Part shown: positions 10,042 to 21,642 of the stretch, one piece after another
Layout of the letters: each line of letters opens with the position of its first letter
Numbering within the stretch: position 1 is the stretch's first letter
From: Ceratothoa steindachneri
Lineage: Eukaryota > Arthropoda > Malacostraca > Isopoda > Cymothoidae
Assembly (NCBI GenBank): GCA_963969495.1
Contig: OZ018326.1
Span: forward strand, 181,203,653 to 181,267,652
Length of the DNA stretch: 64,000 nt
Direction: 5' to 3'
Program-made: the position numbers and the translations under genes
The notes under the pieces: model-generated
Told to the model about the DNA's origin: nothing
The model's database searches: none
What the model saw: only the letters and a program-made list of their open reading frames with translations

Positions 10042-10845
10042 GTATACGGATGGCTCCAAGTCCCAAGAGGGGGTCGGCTTCCACGCCGTATCCCCTCTGT
10101 TTGAAGTCAGCGGGGCTCTACCAGGCGCTGCGTCTGTCTTCACGGCCAAGCTGGTGGCAATACACCACTCGGTACGGGAGATTACGCGACGTGCCCGGTT
10201 CGGAGACCGGATTGTGATCTATAGCGACTCACAAAGCGCCCTGAGTGCTCTCGGGGCATTGGAATCTCCGCATCCCCTGGTTCGCGAAATCCGTGACACC
10301 ACGGTTTTGGCGACCGGGCAGATGTCGAGATTATCTTCTGCTGGGTTCCTGGACATGTAGGAATTGCGGGGAATGAGCGCGCCGATGAGGGCGCCAAAGA
10401 GTCTGCGAGGACTCTGCAACCGGACCAGCGTTTCGCTCTTCCTCACACTGACTACATGGCAGGAATACGGGCAGCTCTTCGGACTGCTTGGCAAAGAAGA
10501 TGGGAGACGGTCGAGGGGAACTTAAAGTTGCGTGCCATTGCGCCGCGACCGTTCCCATGGACCTATCCCCCAATGCTGCGGCGGCTTCAGGTTGCTTTCT
10601 GTCGTCTTCGAATCGGACACACTCGTGTGATGCATCGCTACTTGATGGAGCACTCGCCTGCGCCCTATTGCAACGACTGCATCGTCCCCCAGATTGTTCG
10701 GCACATTCTTGTCGAATGTCCCAGTCTGGGTGATCTTCGCGCACGATACCTGTCCCGGTACCGGGATGGGCGGGGTCGCTACCGCCTGTCCCTTGTACTC
10801 GGGACGAGTGCGTGCACCATGACTAGTGGACTTATTGACTTTTGG
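10042..10845 (+). mobile_element. I-like LINE fragment A: RNase H and C-terminal zinc motif
   Basis: Truncated on both sides. It encodes the RNase H domain of the I-like family: VYTDGSKSQEGVGFHAV (first Asp), FTAKLVAIH (the usual catalytic Glu has become Lys) and IYSDSQSALSALG (Asp). This is followed by the Cys-His tail CNDCIVPQIVRHILVEC. One frame break lies near 10320, where ASRADVEIIFCW has become ATGQMSRLSS. It ends where the family sequence GACTTTTGGGG gives way to unrelated bases near 10845. It matches the segments at 26340, 27810, 57100 and 59414. Confidence 0.85.
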
Positions 10846-10886
10846 GGGGGCATAGCCCCCCCATACCTGACCCTAATAATTTCATT

Positions 10887-12129
10887 CTAGGATACTTGAA
10901 GAAGGGGTAGAAAGTATCTCAATAGCTCTGGAGAAGTTGTATACTAGGTCACTGGAATATGGAGAAATACCCGATTATTGGAAGAGAGCGAATGTAGTCC
11001 CCATTTTCAAGAAGGGTAGTAAAGAGGATCCAAATAACTTTAGACCGGTTAGCCTAACTCCTGTAGTCTGTAAAATTCTTGAGAAAATAGTTAAAAAAAG
11101 GGATTTGCCAACATCTAGAGAGGGAGGGGTTAATCAGCGATGCTCAGCATGGGTTTAGATCAGGTAGATCATGTTTGACTAATTTACTAGACTTTCTGCA
11201 GTTCGTAACAAATCAAGTAGATAAGGGAGAGAATGTAGATGTAATTTACTTGGATTTTAGTAAAGCATTTGATAAGGTACCACATAGGAGACTAGTTCAT
11301 AAATTAAAAATGATTAGGATATGTGGGGGTGTTTCAAATTGGATAGCTGAGTGGCTGAAAGATAGGAAGCCATGGGTAGGGCTAAATGGTGCAAAGTAAG
11401 AGTGGAGGGATGTTATTAGTGGGGCTCCTTAGGGATCAGTTCTCGGTCCATTATTATTTGTCATCTATATAAACGATCGTGGGGAGGCAGTTAATAATAA
11501 AGTGTCAATTTTTGCGGATGATGCCAAATATGCAGCTGTAGTTAGAGATATTGATGATAATTTTAAAGTGTAGGGGGATTTAAATAAATTGTTATCCTGG
11601 GCACATAAGTGGCAAATGACTTTCAACCTTGATAAGTGCAAAGTTATTAACATGGGAAAATATAATAGAGAATTTAACTATAAAATGGATGGGCATTGGC
11701 TGAGCTCAGTAGAGGATGAGAAAGATCTAGGAGTAGTAATAGATAAGTCATTAAGGTTTTCTAAGCAGTGTATTCAAGCTAGAAATAGGGCAAATAGAGT
11801 ACTGTATACAGGCATGGTCCCCCACATTTTAGACACGATATTAACCTTCTTGAGTCAGTGCAACGGAGAGCAACAAAGATTATTCCTTCCCTGAGGCACC
11901 TTGAATATATAGATAGACTGAGGGTATTAAATATTTTCTCGTTCGAAAGGAGGTGTGTGAGAGGGGATATGATTGAGCTGTTTAAAATTTTTTCTGGGAT
12001 AGATAAATTGGATGTTAGCAAGTTTTTTGAGTTAGATGATGGAAATTGGACCTGAGGTCACCACTTGAAAATTAAAAAGCAAGGGTGTAGGTTGGATTTA
12101 AGAAAATATTTTTTTCACCAATATAGTGG
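10887..12129 (+). mobile_element. 5'-truncated CR1-like LINE, sister of the 2706-7790 element
   Basis: The RT starts in mid-domain (ILKEGVESISIALEKLYTRSLEYG) and continues PIFKKGSKEDPNNFRPVSL, YLDFSKAFDKVPHRRL, GSVLGPLLFVIYIN and the FADD catalytic motif at about 11513-11524. The C-terminal block around LRHLEYIDRLRVLNIF follows. It needs several frameshifts, and stops are visible (for example after LNGAK near 11399 and in the GAP-stop-GSVLG motif), so it is inactive. Its RT keeps the motif that the minus-strand sister has lost. The right end is cut at ACCAATATAG near 12129 by the solo LTR that follows. Confidence 0.85.
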
Positions 12130-12516
12130 TGCACTTTGTACCCACATGAGTAGCAGCCGGCAGGACTCCCCCAGGGCACCTAAATATCTAAAAAAAATCC
12201 ATGGTGATATGTGAGGCCTTGCTAATTTATTGCTCATTTATCTTGTTAGTTTATAAATAATTGCGAGGTACTATTCACACAGGATTTATTTATTTTTGGG
12301 ATTGTGTACATATAGTAAAATTATCTATACATATTTTTTGTTTGTTTATATATAAGTAAAGAAATCTCTTGTAAATATTTACTATCATATTTTTTGGTAA
12401 ATAAAGGACTGTATATTCAGTCCATTTCATTTCTCCCTCGATTTCTCACATCCGAATTAGTGTAGGAAGTGTGTTGGAACGATTGCGATTCGATTATAGA
12501 TTTTTGGCCCGCTACA
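12127..12516 (+). mobile_element. Solo LTR related to the intron-4 gypsy family
   Basis: The right end (about 12400-12516) reads CTGTATATTCAGTCC, CTCCCTCGATTTCTCACATCC, GTGTAGGAAG and CCCGCTACA. Each block aligns in order with the 5'-LTR end seen on the minus strand at 51483-51610. An AATAAA lies at about 12401. The left part does not align by eye with that LTR, so this is a related but different family, and the left boundary is tentative. No internal domain follows, hence solo LTR. Confidence 0.6.
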
Positions 12517-12754
12517 TCATGCTTCGGCAACTGAGAGAATTGATGATCACCACAATTCACAATAGAGTTGAAACATTGCTGCTGCATGGCATACCCTAAA
12601 CGAAGTCCAATTTCCTTCTAATTTCATCTCATATGTTTGCTCACATAGCAGCAACGAATAAGCAATGAGCACCAATGAAAAAATTAAAAATTTGATTTTC
12701 ACTATAATTTGAGGACCACCCTAAAGTGCATGTGGGCACTGTGTTCCATGGAAA
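12517..12754. other. Intron 1 sequence, nothing recognised
   Basis: No coding or repeat structure identified. Confidence 0.5.
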
Positions 12755-13150
12755 TCAGAGGAAAAATTGACACACCATCACCTGTCTGCAGTGCTTACTG
12801 ACATGTCCAAAACGTTGACAATGAAAGCACCTACGGGGATTCTCCACGTAGTGCTTCACAGGAATACACAGATAACCAGCCTTGCTATTCTTAGGGAGTT
12901 CCAACCTATTGAGAATTAATTTTATAGTAGCGGAAGGAACTCTGGTGCCATTAATATTACGAGTGACATGGTATGCACCAACTACCTTCTGAGAAGTCAG
13001 TTTTGCAACAAACCGGTCCACATCATATTCAATAAGCTCTCCCGACCTGATAACCCCCTCGCAGGTGTTAAAGGTATGATGGGCTGATGAGGAGATATTG
13101 AGGGAAGCGAGCACCGAACCTACACTTGAACCCCAATCGTTCCAACCCAA
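12755..13150 (-). pseudogene. ORF1 (gag-like) fragment of a LINE, different family
   Basis: An open frame of 131 codons encodes the end of a LINE ORF1 protein. It contains GELIEYDVDRFVAKL, TIKLILNRLELP and the zinc knuckle CFHCQRFGHVSKHC (CxxCxxxxHxxxxC). Such gag-like proteins bind element RNA. It resembles the I-like ORF1 in plan but not in sequence, so it belongs to another Jockey or I-type family. No ORF2 follows on this strand. Confidence 0.7.
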
Positions 13151-13319
13151 GATAGGTAATGCTTTGTGTATTTTACAATCAAAATATTTCAGTTAAGCTA
13201 AAAGGAAAACATGCTCCTATTGATCACAGCTCTTATTAATCACATCAATAATCTAAATCATTTTAAAAGTGGCCTATTTTTCAAGGTCAGCAGTCCATGA
13301 TAATAAATGCAATTGTTGA

Positions 13320-13850
13320 AAGATTGGGTACTGATAAGAATGCACCAAAAATGCAATTTTCATTTTACTCCCCATAAATGTTATCCCTAAGAGCAGAACT
13401 GAAATGATGTATCTGGGAAGTTCTGTGTGATAATCCTAGCACAGATTGTGATTATATTGAAGAAACATTTAAGGGTATGTTTCTTAACTGCAGTGTTTTG
13501 AGCGATTTGAAACTTAGTTCTCACAAATTTTCATATGTTATAACAGAAGCTCTTGGACCATATTTTAAAGAAAAACTCAAGGATTTGTGAGATTCTTATT
13601 TTTCTTTGATGTTTGGTGAGATGACAAATGCTGCTGGGTTTAAAGAAATGCAAGTCATGGTTCAGTATTGGTCTGAAATGTTGAAAGAAATTCATTCATT
13701 TTATCTTAAAACAATTAGGAGTCTTAATATAGCATTAGATGATGCATCACTGAAACTTGAGAAAATATTAGCAATTGGCTTAGATGGACCAAATATTAAT
13801 AAAAATGTTTTTTGTTTGATCAATGAAGATATTAACCCATTGCCTGCGGC
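13320..13850 (+). pseudogene. hAT-like transposase relic, N-terminal/central part
   Basis: A broken + strand frame shows FSYVITEALGPYFKEKL, then a stop, then FSLMFGEMTNAAGFKEM, VMVQYWSEM and ILAIGLDGPNINKN. The order resembles the catalytic region of one hAT transposase group, where DETTN normally stands in place of GEMTN. The element is dead through stops and the altered motif. A matching C-terminal part lies at 19620-20690 on the same strand, so the two may be one element split by later insertions. Confidence 0.55.
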
Positions 13851-13869
13851 AGGCCCAAAATCATCCTGT

Positions 13870-14457
13870 CCTAAATGGCACCTGGTTTTAAGACGAATCG
13901 CATTTTGAAGTACATGGGCATAGGCCAGAGGTAGTAAGATGAAGCAAAGATGAATCACTTCACCCAGGACACATTCAACAGGCACCAAAATACCCACCTA
14001 AGAAGATGTTTTGGGGTTGCTTAAACGCTAAAGGCCTAGGGCAGCTTGTTACTATTGAGGGAATGATGAACAGCGTAAAATACAAGGCAATGCTGCAGAC
14101 TCACTTGCTTCCCGCAATGCAGAAAGACTTTACTGATGGAAGTGACATTTTCCAGCAAGATCTGGCTCCATGCCATACTTCCCAAATAACACGCACATTC
14201 TTCGAAAAAAGTGGACTTACCACTATAGAGTGGCCTGGGAATTCACCTGACATAAACCCCATCGAGAATCTATTGGCTATAATTAAATGTAGAATCGAGA
14301 AAACCGACTTTTAGACGATGCAGAAGATGATTTGTACATTATCAATGCATGGTACCATAACGAAGAACTGGCAGAAATGTGTTCAAATATGGTTGAATCT
14401 ATGCCAGAGTGAGTGAAGCAGGTTCTAAAAGCAAAGGGCAGTCATATTTCATATTAA
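13870..14457 (+). pseudogene. Tc1-like transposase, C-terminal two thirds
   Basis: Starting in the catalytic domain after LHPGHIQQAPKYPP, the frame 14006-14314 reads MFWGCLNAKGLGQL, DIFQQDLAPCHTSQ and EWPGNSPDINPIENL. The second catalytic Asp (QQD) and the Glu (PIEN) are 34 residues apart, the DD34E spacing of Tc1 elements. The C-terminus (WYHNEELAEMCSNMVESMPE, ending GSHISY) follows after a frame break. The N-terminal DNA-binding domain and first Asp are missing or scrambled, and no terminal inverted repeats were found. Confidence 0.85.
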
Positions 14458-14640
14458 ATGTACCATTTATCTTATCATTGACATATTCTTTTCAAATATA
14501 AACAACAATTATCAAGTAATTGTATTATATATATATATATGAACAGGAAAAGTACAAATTAAATTGCCATAATTAAACTAGTGAATTTAATTCGTAAATT
14601 ATATAAATATTCTATCACATACAATTAAGACACTTAAAAG
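14458..14640. other. AT-rich intron 1 sequence
   Basis: AT-rich with a short TA run at about 14527-14540. No gene seen. Confidence 0.5.
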
Positions 14641-17360
14641 AGGGTGTTTTATTACACTCAGAACAAGAAAAAAGTCAGATTTGCACCACAGTACAACTGC
14701 TATTTAAAACCTGACTTTTCTTGCCTTCCTTGGTGGAAAGTCATCAATTAAATCACCATATGAAATCTGCCCAGAAATTGTATGATTTATACTGATGATG
14801 GCAAGACCAGTAAGACACTCCTGTGACATAGATGATCTTGGATAAGACTTGATGAAGCTCCTCTCTGTTTCAGCAACAGTGAGTGTAAGAGTAAGACCAA
14901 TTCTGAGAGCAGTCCACAAATTTGGATATATTTCAGAGAGCTCCCTTTCATGCATAAATGTCAGCAATTCAAGCAAGGATATGCTCTTTAATGGCAATTC
15001 AGGCAATTTCTTCAGCTCCTGTGCAAGCTCTTTGCCATCTAAGTCAGATTGTCCCTCAAAGTGTAGCATAGTACTAAGGTTCGCATATTGCTCTGTTAGC
15101 TCCTCAAATGTGAGATTTTAAAAATGTGTCAGCACTCAAAACTTCTCTCCCACAATTTCCAATACAGGAAATCTTTCATGCATGGCTAATTTGGCAGAAT
15201 CTACCACTGCATTGAAAAATGACACCTCCAGCTTCTTCAAAGCATCAATCAAGGCCTCATCAAATGTTTCATTGGAGAAGTACCCCTTTGGACCTCAGCC
15301 CTTTTCATTTTAACACAGCCTCTACATTCATTTATTCATATATATCTGAGGCTGCCATTTGTGCAGCCACAAAACCTATTTTCCTATAATTGCAGAGACC
15401 TCTCTCTGTTTCATTTAAAAGATTTACTGCAACATCAATGTTCATGCTAAGAGATTGCATCTGTTTGATCACATGCTGAATTTGGCACAACAGGTCATAC
15501 CACACCACTGAGCAAATGGCGAAGCGGTATGACCCACCCTCCTTGGCTAGAGATTGAGCCTATACTTTTACTACTGAGTTGTTAGTGTTGTCCCTCACCT
15601 CGATCAGTGCATCTCTCACAGCAGATGCCTCATATCTCAGGGTTTCCGCACTCTTGATCTTGCTTTCCCATCTTGTATCGGACTACATCTTCAATGTGAT
15701 GTCCACATAATTTTTCAAGATGGTCCATCGGTGTGTGGAGGCTGAAAACAAGTTGTAAAGTTTGCAAGAAACCAAAGTAACTTGTGGCATCAATAGATCC
15801 CTTAGCAGCATCAGCCAACACCAAATTCAGAGATTGAGTTTCACATGGAACAAACAGAGCTCTGGGATTAATTCTAAGAGCCTGGATTGAACACCCTCGT
15901 TTTTTCCTATCATGTTAGCCCCGTTAGTCTTTTCAGAATCAAGAATGCTATATGTTGACCTCGGGACTTCTCTGCTTCCAAGAAAACCATGAAATGTTCC
16001 TTTATAGGGGGTTTCTTCTCCAGTGACACAACCTGAATCACAATTGACAACTGTTCAGTGTGGCTGATATCTGGAGTGCAATTTAAAATTATTGAAAAAC
16101 TTTGATTGATTGCTTGATGTCGCTCACCATTTTTATGATAATCTTGCTGCTCAACAAATCAATGAGTTTGTTTTGTATGTGGTGGCCAAAGTAGCTGGTG
16201 TAACAGGATTGACTTTTTGGACATGGCTAATGTGCTTTTGCATTATAGGATCAAATTTTGCCATTAGTTCAACTTCTCTCAGAAAATTGCCAATTGATGG
16301 TGAGAATAACTTCTGTATGCCCCCTTAGTGCCAAATTCCTAACTACCAAAGAATGCACAATATCAGTGAGGCGAGTCAGTACCACTCTCCATCTTAACTT
16401 CTAAGCCTCCAGAAGTTCCATCTCCCGCTTGTCAATGGTCTCCATTTATCATCCTCACTGATAATTCTTTCCACATTTTCAAAGAATTTAGATGTTCTGA
16501 ACTGTTTTCAAGTGCTGTGAGCAATGTATGCTTCCAGTCTCTTAGTCCCAAACTTATTAAATTTATTTTCTTCTTGGAAAAAAATATGCAACAGAAACAA
16601 AAAAGGTTGTCGTTTTTCAAGGAATAGACCAACCAACCAACTTCTGGTTATATTCTCTCCACTAACCAATGGCTTCCTGAAGTAATGATGGTGACGACTT
16701 CTTCCATGTGTGTTGTTCCTAGGGAATACAAAATCAGATGGCACTTGACTGGGTCCTCTGGAAACCAGTTTTATCCAAATTCTCTCAGTCAGAATGGATG
16801 GCCAGTTAGTGGACAGACACTCATCCTCAGGAGGAAATTCTGTTCCAGGCATTTATAATTGAAAAAACAAGAGAAATAGTATACACAAATGTTAGATAAT
16901 CATAGGTGTAACTCATGGGGAAATGGGGCACTAGTTTTTCTGATTTCCCAGAGATTTGCTTGTCCTAGGATACCTAGGCCAAGATTGGCTTTTATTAAAA
17001 GAAATGCCTAAATATAAAAAAATCCACTGAAAAGTATTTTTAATGTAGTGGGTTTCACTACTTTTCACCACTGTTATAAGCCTCAATGATACAATAAACT
17101 GTTCTAAAATACTGCAAAATGCTTTGCAGAGATGCACACATTCACTGACATATGTGCAAACAAACTCACCTGAAGAATCTTGCTGGGAAGAAGTAGAAGC
17201 AAATGGGTCTTCATCACCTGAAGGCTCAAAGACCATTTCTGTAGAGGCCTGTTTTGTTGTAGAAGTAGATGGCTTCTCATCCTGGCTAGTGGCAGAGGAT
17301 GGTCCAAAACTTTCAAAAGTGCCGCTGCAGTAAGATTGAACATAACTGACCAATGCATGA
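14641..17360 (-). pseudogene. hAT-type (ZMYM1-like) transposase, degenerate, with an apparent intron
   Basis: On the minus strand, a Ser-rich N-terminal segment (about 17170-17353: SATSQDEKPSTSTTKQ) ends at a good splice donor, CAG|GTGAGT near 17168. A candidate acceptor stands before a TTF-type zinc-finger region at 16432-16852 (WPSILTERIWIKLVSRGP, GRSRHHHYFRKPLVSGE, LRDWKHTLLTALE). The central catalytic part (about 15300-16300) is open only in short pieces such as VLADAAKGSIDATSYFGFLQ. The C-terminal hAT dimerisation block is at 14704-15069 (LTVAETERSFIKSYPRSSM). This plan is that of ZMYM1-like proteins, which derive from hAT transposases. Several frameshifts make it a pseudogene. Confidence 0.7.
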
Positions 17361-18378
17361 ATAATTTAGTACAATTAATTTAAAATGTCATTAAGCATAA
17401 TTTATTGAACTTTTAGTCTGTAATCTAAACTAAATTTTCTTTATTCTATTTCAGGACATATGTGCTGTATGTTTTGTGTGAATAAAACCTAAAGAAAAGG
17501 CCTTTTAACTATTTATACAACAAAAGATTTTGCCATTTTTACCAATTTCTCTTAATGTTGTGAAAATATCAACACAATTAAACACTATATTAAACAATCT
17601 GTTAATGATACATCTGTTAGTATAGATTAGTTTTTATTTATATATATATATATATATATTATTATACTATAATATTATTTTTTATATATTATTTATTTAT
17701 TTTTATAGTAGATTTTAAATGACTCTAAAAGCTATATCACAAAATAGCAGTATAAATGATAGTGAAAAGTAGATGGCATACCTTCATCCTTTGCTCGTTG
17801 CTCTTCTTCTTAATTGAGCACCTGATAGCTTTGATCCTTTCTTATACATTTGCGGTTATTTGACAGATCCTGATGGAAGATTCGTTTTTTAATGTATTTA
17901 TATACTTGACTATTTAACCAAAACAATAAAAATAACATTATATATGTTAAAGTATTAAGTATAAGACTTTATTCTTAGTAGTATACTAATCTGGAAACAT
18001 TGGAGAACAAATAGGTCTACTAAGAAATTTTGCATTGTGCAGGTCTTTTTTAATAAAATAAATCAATGATTTTTTGGATTTTCTTTATTCTTTAAAAAAA
18101 ATCCAATGGTTAAAAAAATTCAGTTCTCTATTATAAGATTTTGAAACTATTATAATAAAAAACTGAATTCCAAACTGAGCTGATTTTCGATTTTTGTAAC
18201 AAACTATTTTTGTGAAACACAGATGTTTTTATATATTCCTAAAAAATATATATATTTATTTTTTTTATGATTTATTCTATTTTAATTTATATCTTTATTT
18301 TTATTTTTATAGTTTTGGTGCCTCTTAACAAGTGTGGCCCTGGGCGGTTGCCCATATTGCCCATAGGCAGAACCAACA

Positions 18379-18421
<43 letters not shown>

Positions 18422-18934
18422 GGTATATTACAAAATAAAAAACTATCATGATTTAATAATATTAGGAGTGGCTCACATATGCATAAACATTTTTATTTAA
18501 AAAAGAAATTATAAATGAATAAAATTTGACATGATAATTTTGTTTATTTATGCATAATTTTTTAGGACTTGCAAACTAAATATATGTTTACCTCCTTTCC
18601 TCAAATTTTCATTTATCTATTGGAGATTCTCTTGAGAGTGGTATACCTGAAAGTGAGGCACTATGCAGAGTGGAATGTTGCACTGGTATACACTCTTCTT
18701 ATTTTTTTCTGGACTGCATAATAGTTTTTATTTAATAAAACTCAATATATTCTCTGCCTCAATACTGTAACTAGATTTTTTAGATAGCATCTAGATTTAG
18801 CTTCACAACAAGATTGCCTTATATTTTGGAGGCACTAAATATAGTTCCAGTGCAGTAAATGGGTTAAGGAGGTGAAACGAAAAGTTTATTGCACATTGGT
18901 ACATGGAATTTAAATATTGTTCACAATGCTTATA
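17361..18934. other. AT-rich intron 1 stretch
   Basis: About 1.6 kb of AT-rich DNA with TA-rich runs near 17640-17700. No coding segment recognised. The block around 18330-18375 (CCTGGGCGGTTGCCCATATT) looks like part of a non-autonomous element, but I could not define ends. Confidence 0.5.
18379..18421. repeat. (TA)n microsatellite
   Basis: About 20 TA units in intron 1. Confidence 0.95.
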
Positions 18935-19575
18935 CGAGGGGCGGTCAATTAGTTTTGCAATTTGGATATAAGGAAATGAGATATAAGGAAAAGTGTTTTA
19001 TTATTTTTCAATATAACTACCCTCGACTTCAATGCACTTGCGCCACTTGTCCCCGAGGCTTCGAATTCCTGACAACTAGAAATCTCCCAACTGCTGTTCA
19101 ATCCACTCCTGGACGGCGAGCTAGACATCTTCATCATCCCCAAACCGGAATCCACGCAGTGCAGCCTTGAGCTGGTAGAATAAAAAGTCACTAGGGGCCA
19201 GATCTGGACTGTAGGGGGGATGGTTGAGCTCCTCAAATCCGCACTCACGCAGGGCAGCTTGTGCAACTCTGGCCTCCGAACTTTGACGACGTTGAAGTCG
19301 ATCATGGGGCGTGGCGTTTCTAGGGACCCGACAGGCAGACACCTTGGTTATGGCCAAATTGTTGTGGATGATGTTGATAACACTTTCATGTGATATTCCA
19401 AGTTCTCGCTCGATTTCTTCAACCTTCACCCATCGATTTTCGAGGATCATCCTCTCCACACGGGGCATATTGTCCTCGTTGGTCACGTCTGGCGGACGTC
19501 CTGGACGGGGGTCATCTTCAAGGGACTCATGACCATGGCGGAACTCCCTATTCTAGCGAGCAATGGTTGCATAGG
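18935..19575 (-). mobile_element. Mariner element, internally deleted and 5'-truncated
   Basis: The left end, CGAGGGGCGGTCAATTAG after a TA, is a mariner terminal repeat and matches the ends of the mariner at 30602-31863. The minus-strand frame has the helix-turn-helix part (MTNEDNMPRVERMI, ELGISHESVINIIHNNLA) joined directly to the C-terminal ARVAQAALRECGFEEL and HPPYSPDLAPSDF. The segment with the first two catalytic Asp residues is deleted. The start of the transposase and the other terminal repeat are missing near 19575. Confidence 0.85.
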
Positions 19576-19619
19576 AAGGGGAAAATTTGAAAAGTTCTGT
19601 TCAGGAGTTTTACTTAGGA

Positions 19620-20694
19620 ACCATTGAGTATCTTCTTTAAAGCTTTGTATCCTGTGAATTTTCTCAAATATTTCTCTTGCTTTGTGCCATCAAAAATAAT
19701 ATCTGAAAGCCAAAATACTATTTTAAGGTTATCTGAAGTTATGCCATTTTATTCTTCTCCAGATGTGTTATTTGATGAATGGAGATGTTTGCAGAGTGAA
19801 GATCTGTCAAAATTTTGTTCAGATGAAGGAATAGATCACTTTTGCCAAAATATTTTCATTCAAACAAACAGTAAGCATTCCGAAATATCCACTTATTACC
19901 CAAATTGTAAAATCCTGATTATTGTGTACACATGGAAGTGCTGCTATAGAAAAAGGGTTTTCTAAGTCAAAAGGAATCATGACTGAGACAGAACAGATTG
20001 CGTGAGTGGATGTTTAATTCAAGACTTCATATAAAGTATGGCATGATGATTTACAAAAACAAGCTATAACTTGCCAAAGCAGCCAGAAAGAGCTATCAGC
20101 ATTATTTGGATGAGCAAAAAATGATCATTGAAATGAAGGAAAGAGCAAAAAAATGAAGAGAACAACAATAAAGATCATCCAAACTGAAGGAAATTACAGT
20201 AAACCCTCGATATAAAAAACTATATGGGGCGGGGGGTCGTTCGTTAAAGCCGAAAGTTTGTTAAACCTGATGGGTGTTAAAAGCAATGGAAATAACGAAC
20301 CAAGTTAGTTATGGATATGTAATACGTATGTAATTACTAATAAAGTTATGTGGACTGCACAACATAGTATTGATACAAACCTTGCACTGTAGGAGACGTG
20401 ACACGCCAACACTCACTCAGGCTGGTCGTAACGCTTGCCTGTTTAAACCGAATGGACTTCGGCCAGGAAATTTGGTTCATTATATCTGAAATTCATTATA
20501 TCAAGGGTTTACTGTAATTCCAAAAGACAAAAACTGGAAGAATTAAATTTTCAGTTAAAGAAGTAAAGAAAAATAGAAGTGTGGAAACAATGATGATAGA
20601 ATTTTTTTTGGAAGAAGCTATTGAGAAAAGCCATGACAAAAAAAGAAGATTTTACTGATGTAGCTCTGGCACAGTTTTTACCTGATGCTACCCC
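19620..20694 (+). pseudogene. hAT-like transposase relic, C-terminal part
   Basis: A + strand frame with several breaks shows the C-terminal hAT block around KILIIVYT, then in a shifted frame EKGFSKSKGIMTETEQI and FNSRLHIKYGMMIYKNKL, then a Lys-rich helical tail (KLKEITVIPKDKNW in part). The tail is interrupted by a pogo-like MITE at 20197-20514 and resumes at 20517. It is then cut by the I-like LINE at 20695. The block resembles the dimerisation region of the same hAT group as the relic at 13320-13850. Confidence 0.5.
20197..20514. mobile_element. Pogo/Tigger-like MITE
   Basis: The left end CAGTAAACCCTCGATATAA and the right end (reverse complement CAGTAAACCCTTGATATAA) are inverted repeats differing at one base. 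Each is flanked by TA (20195-20196 and 20515-20516). It is 318 bp long with no coding capacity. The TA target and CAGT start fit the pogo branch of the Tc1/mariner group. It is inserted in the hAT relic. Confidence 0.85.
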
Positions 20695-21642
20695 GTAAGG
20701 GGCGCGGCGATTTGCCATCCTGACCGCCGTGCTGACAGGATCCAGCGCTCTGTCCGGCCCCAGCTTAGCCTCTCTTCCTTCCTTCAGATAGCCCAATTTC
20801 TCCCCTACCTCGTCGCTTTTCATACAACCTCTCCCACAACTTTTTCTGGTCAGCCTCTAATTTCACAGGGTAGATGCTGACCTTCTTCTCAAGCCAACCA
20901 CCCCGGATCGGGGCTGGGGGGAGAGGGGACATTGTTCCGTAACCCCTGAGCTCCGGATCGGGATGGGTTTTTTTTAACAACCTGCTTCATCCCCACCCAT
21001 ACCTTCCTCACATCCCCTTTCCTCTCCTCTTCACATTCTATCAATTTTACGCCGTGTCCAAGGTGGAGCCACCATGCCGTTGGACTGCCAGGCCACCAGG
21101 CGGGAGGGGTGGTCCCGAATGGCAGCGCCTGGCTCTGCCGGGCTTGTAAGCACCTCTCGCAGTGCGGGCAACTGCGAGAGGTGATGAGCTATTGTGTCCC
21201 GTATTAAAAAGAGGGTCACCATGCCCATGTATGACAAAAAAAACAAAAAAAACCCAACCCCCAACTTCCCCAAGAAAATCAACGGAGCCGCCCTCGGGCA
21301 GCTCCACCGAGAAAATGGAGGTCCCCCCCTTGTGCTTGCACAGGGGACCCTCCATAATTCTTTAACCGGAGAGGAGGCTTACTCCTCTCCTACGCATACG
21401 GGTATAGGGGACTCCCACTCCCTCCCTTCTCTGGAGGTGCTTTCGGGCACCTCCCTATTTCCAGCGGCAGTCCCTCCTTTTCTTTCTAAGGGGACTGCCA
21501 AAAAAGCCAGCAGGCAGCCCATTGCCGACCGCACCCCCTTAGGGAGGAGAGGGAAGCCAGGCCCCTTCAGTCGCTTCCCTCAAAAGACCTGCTGGCAAGG
21601 ATATTAAACCTTGCCGGGGTTAAGGCTTGTGCCTCCCCACAA
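20695..21642 (+). promoter_or_regulatory. 5' UTR of the I-like LINE (internal promoter region)
   Basis: GC-rich leader conserved with 32511-33490 and, in diverged form, with 38610-38830 and 61411-62900. LINEs of this type carry an internal promoter at their 5' end, so the first bases (GTAAGGGGCGCGGCGATTTG) are a candidate, by inference only. Confidence 0.5.
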
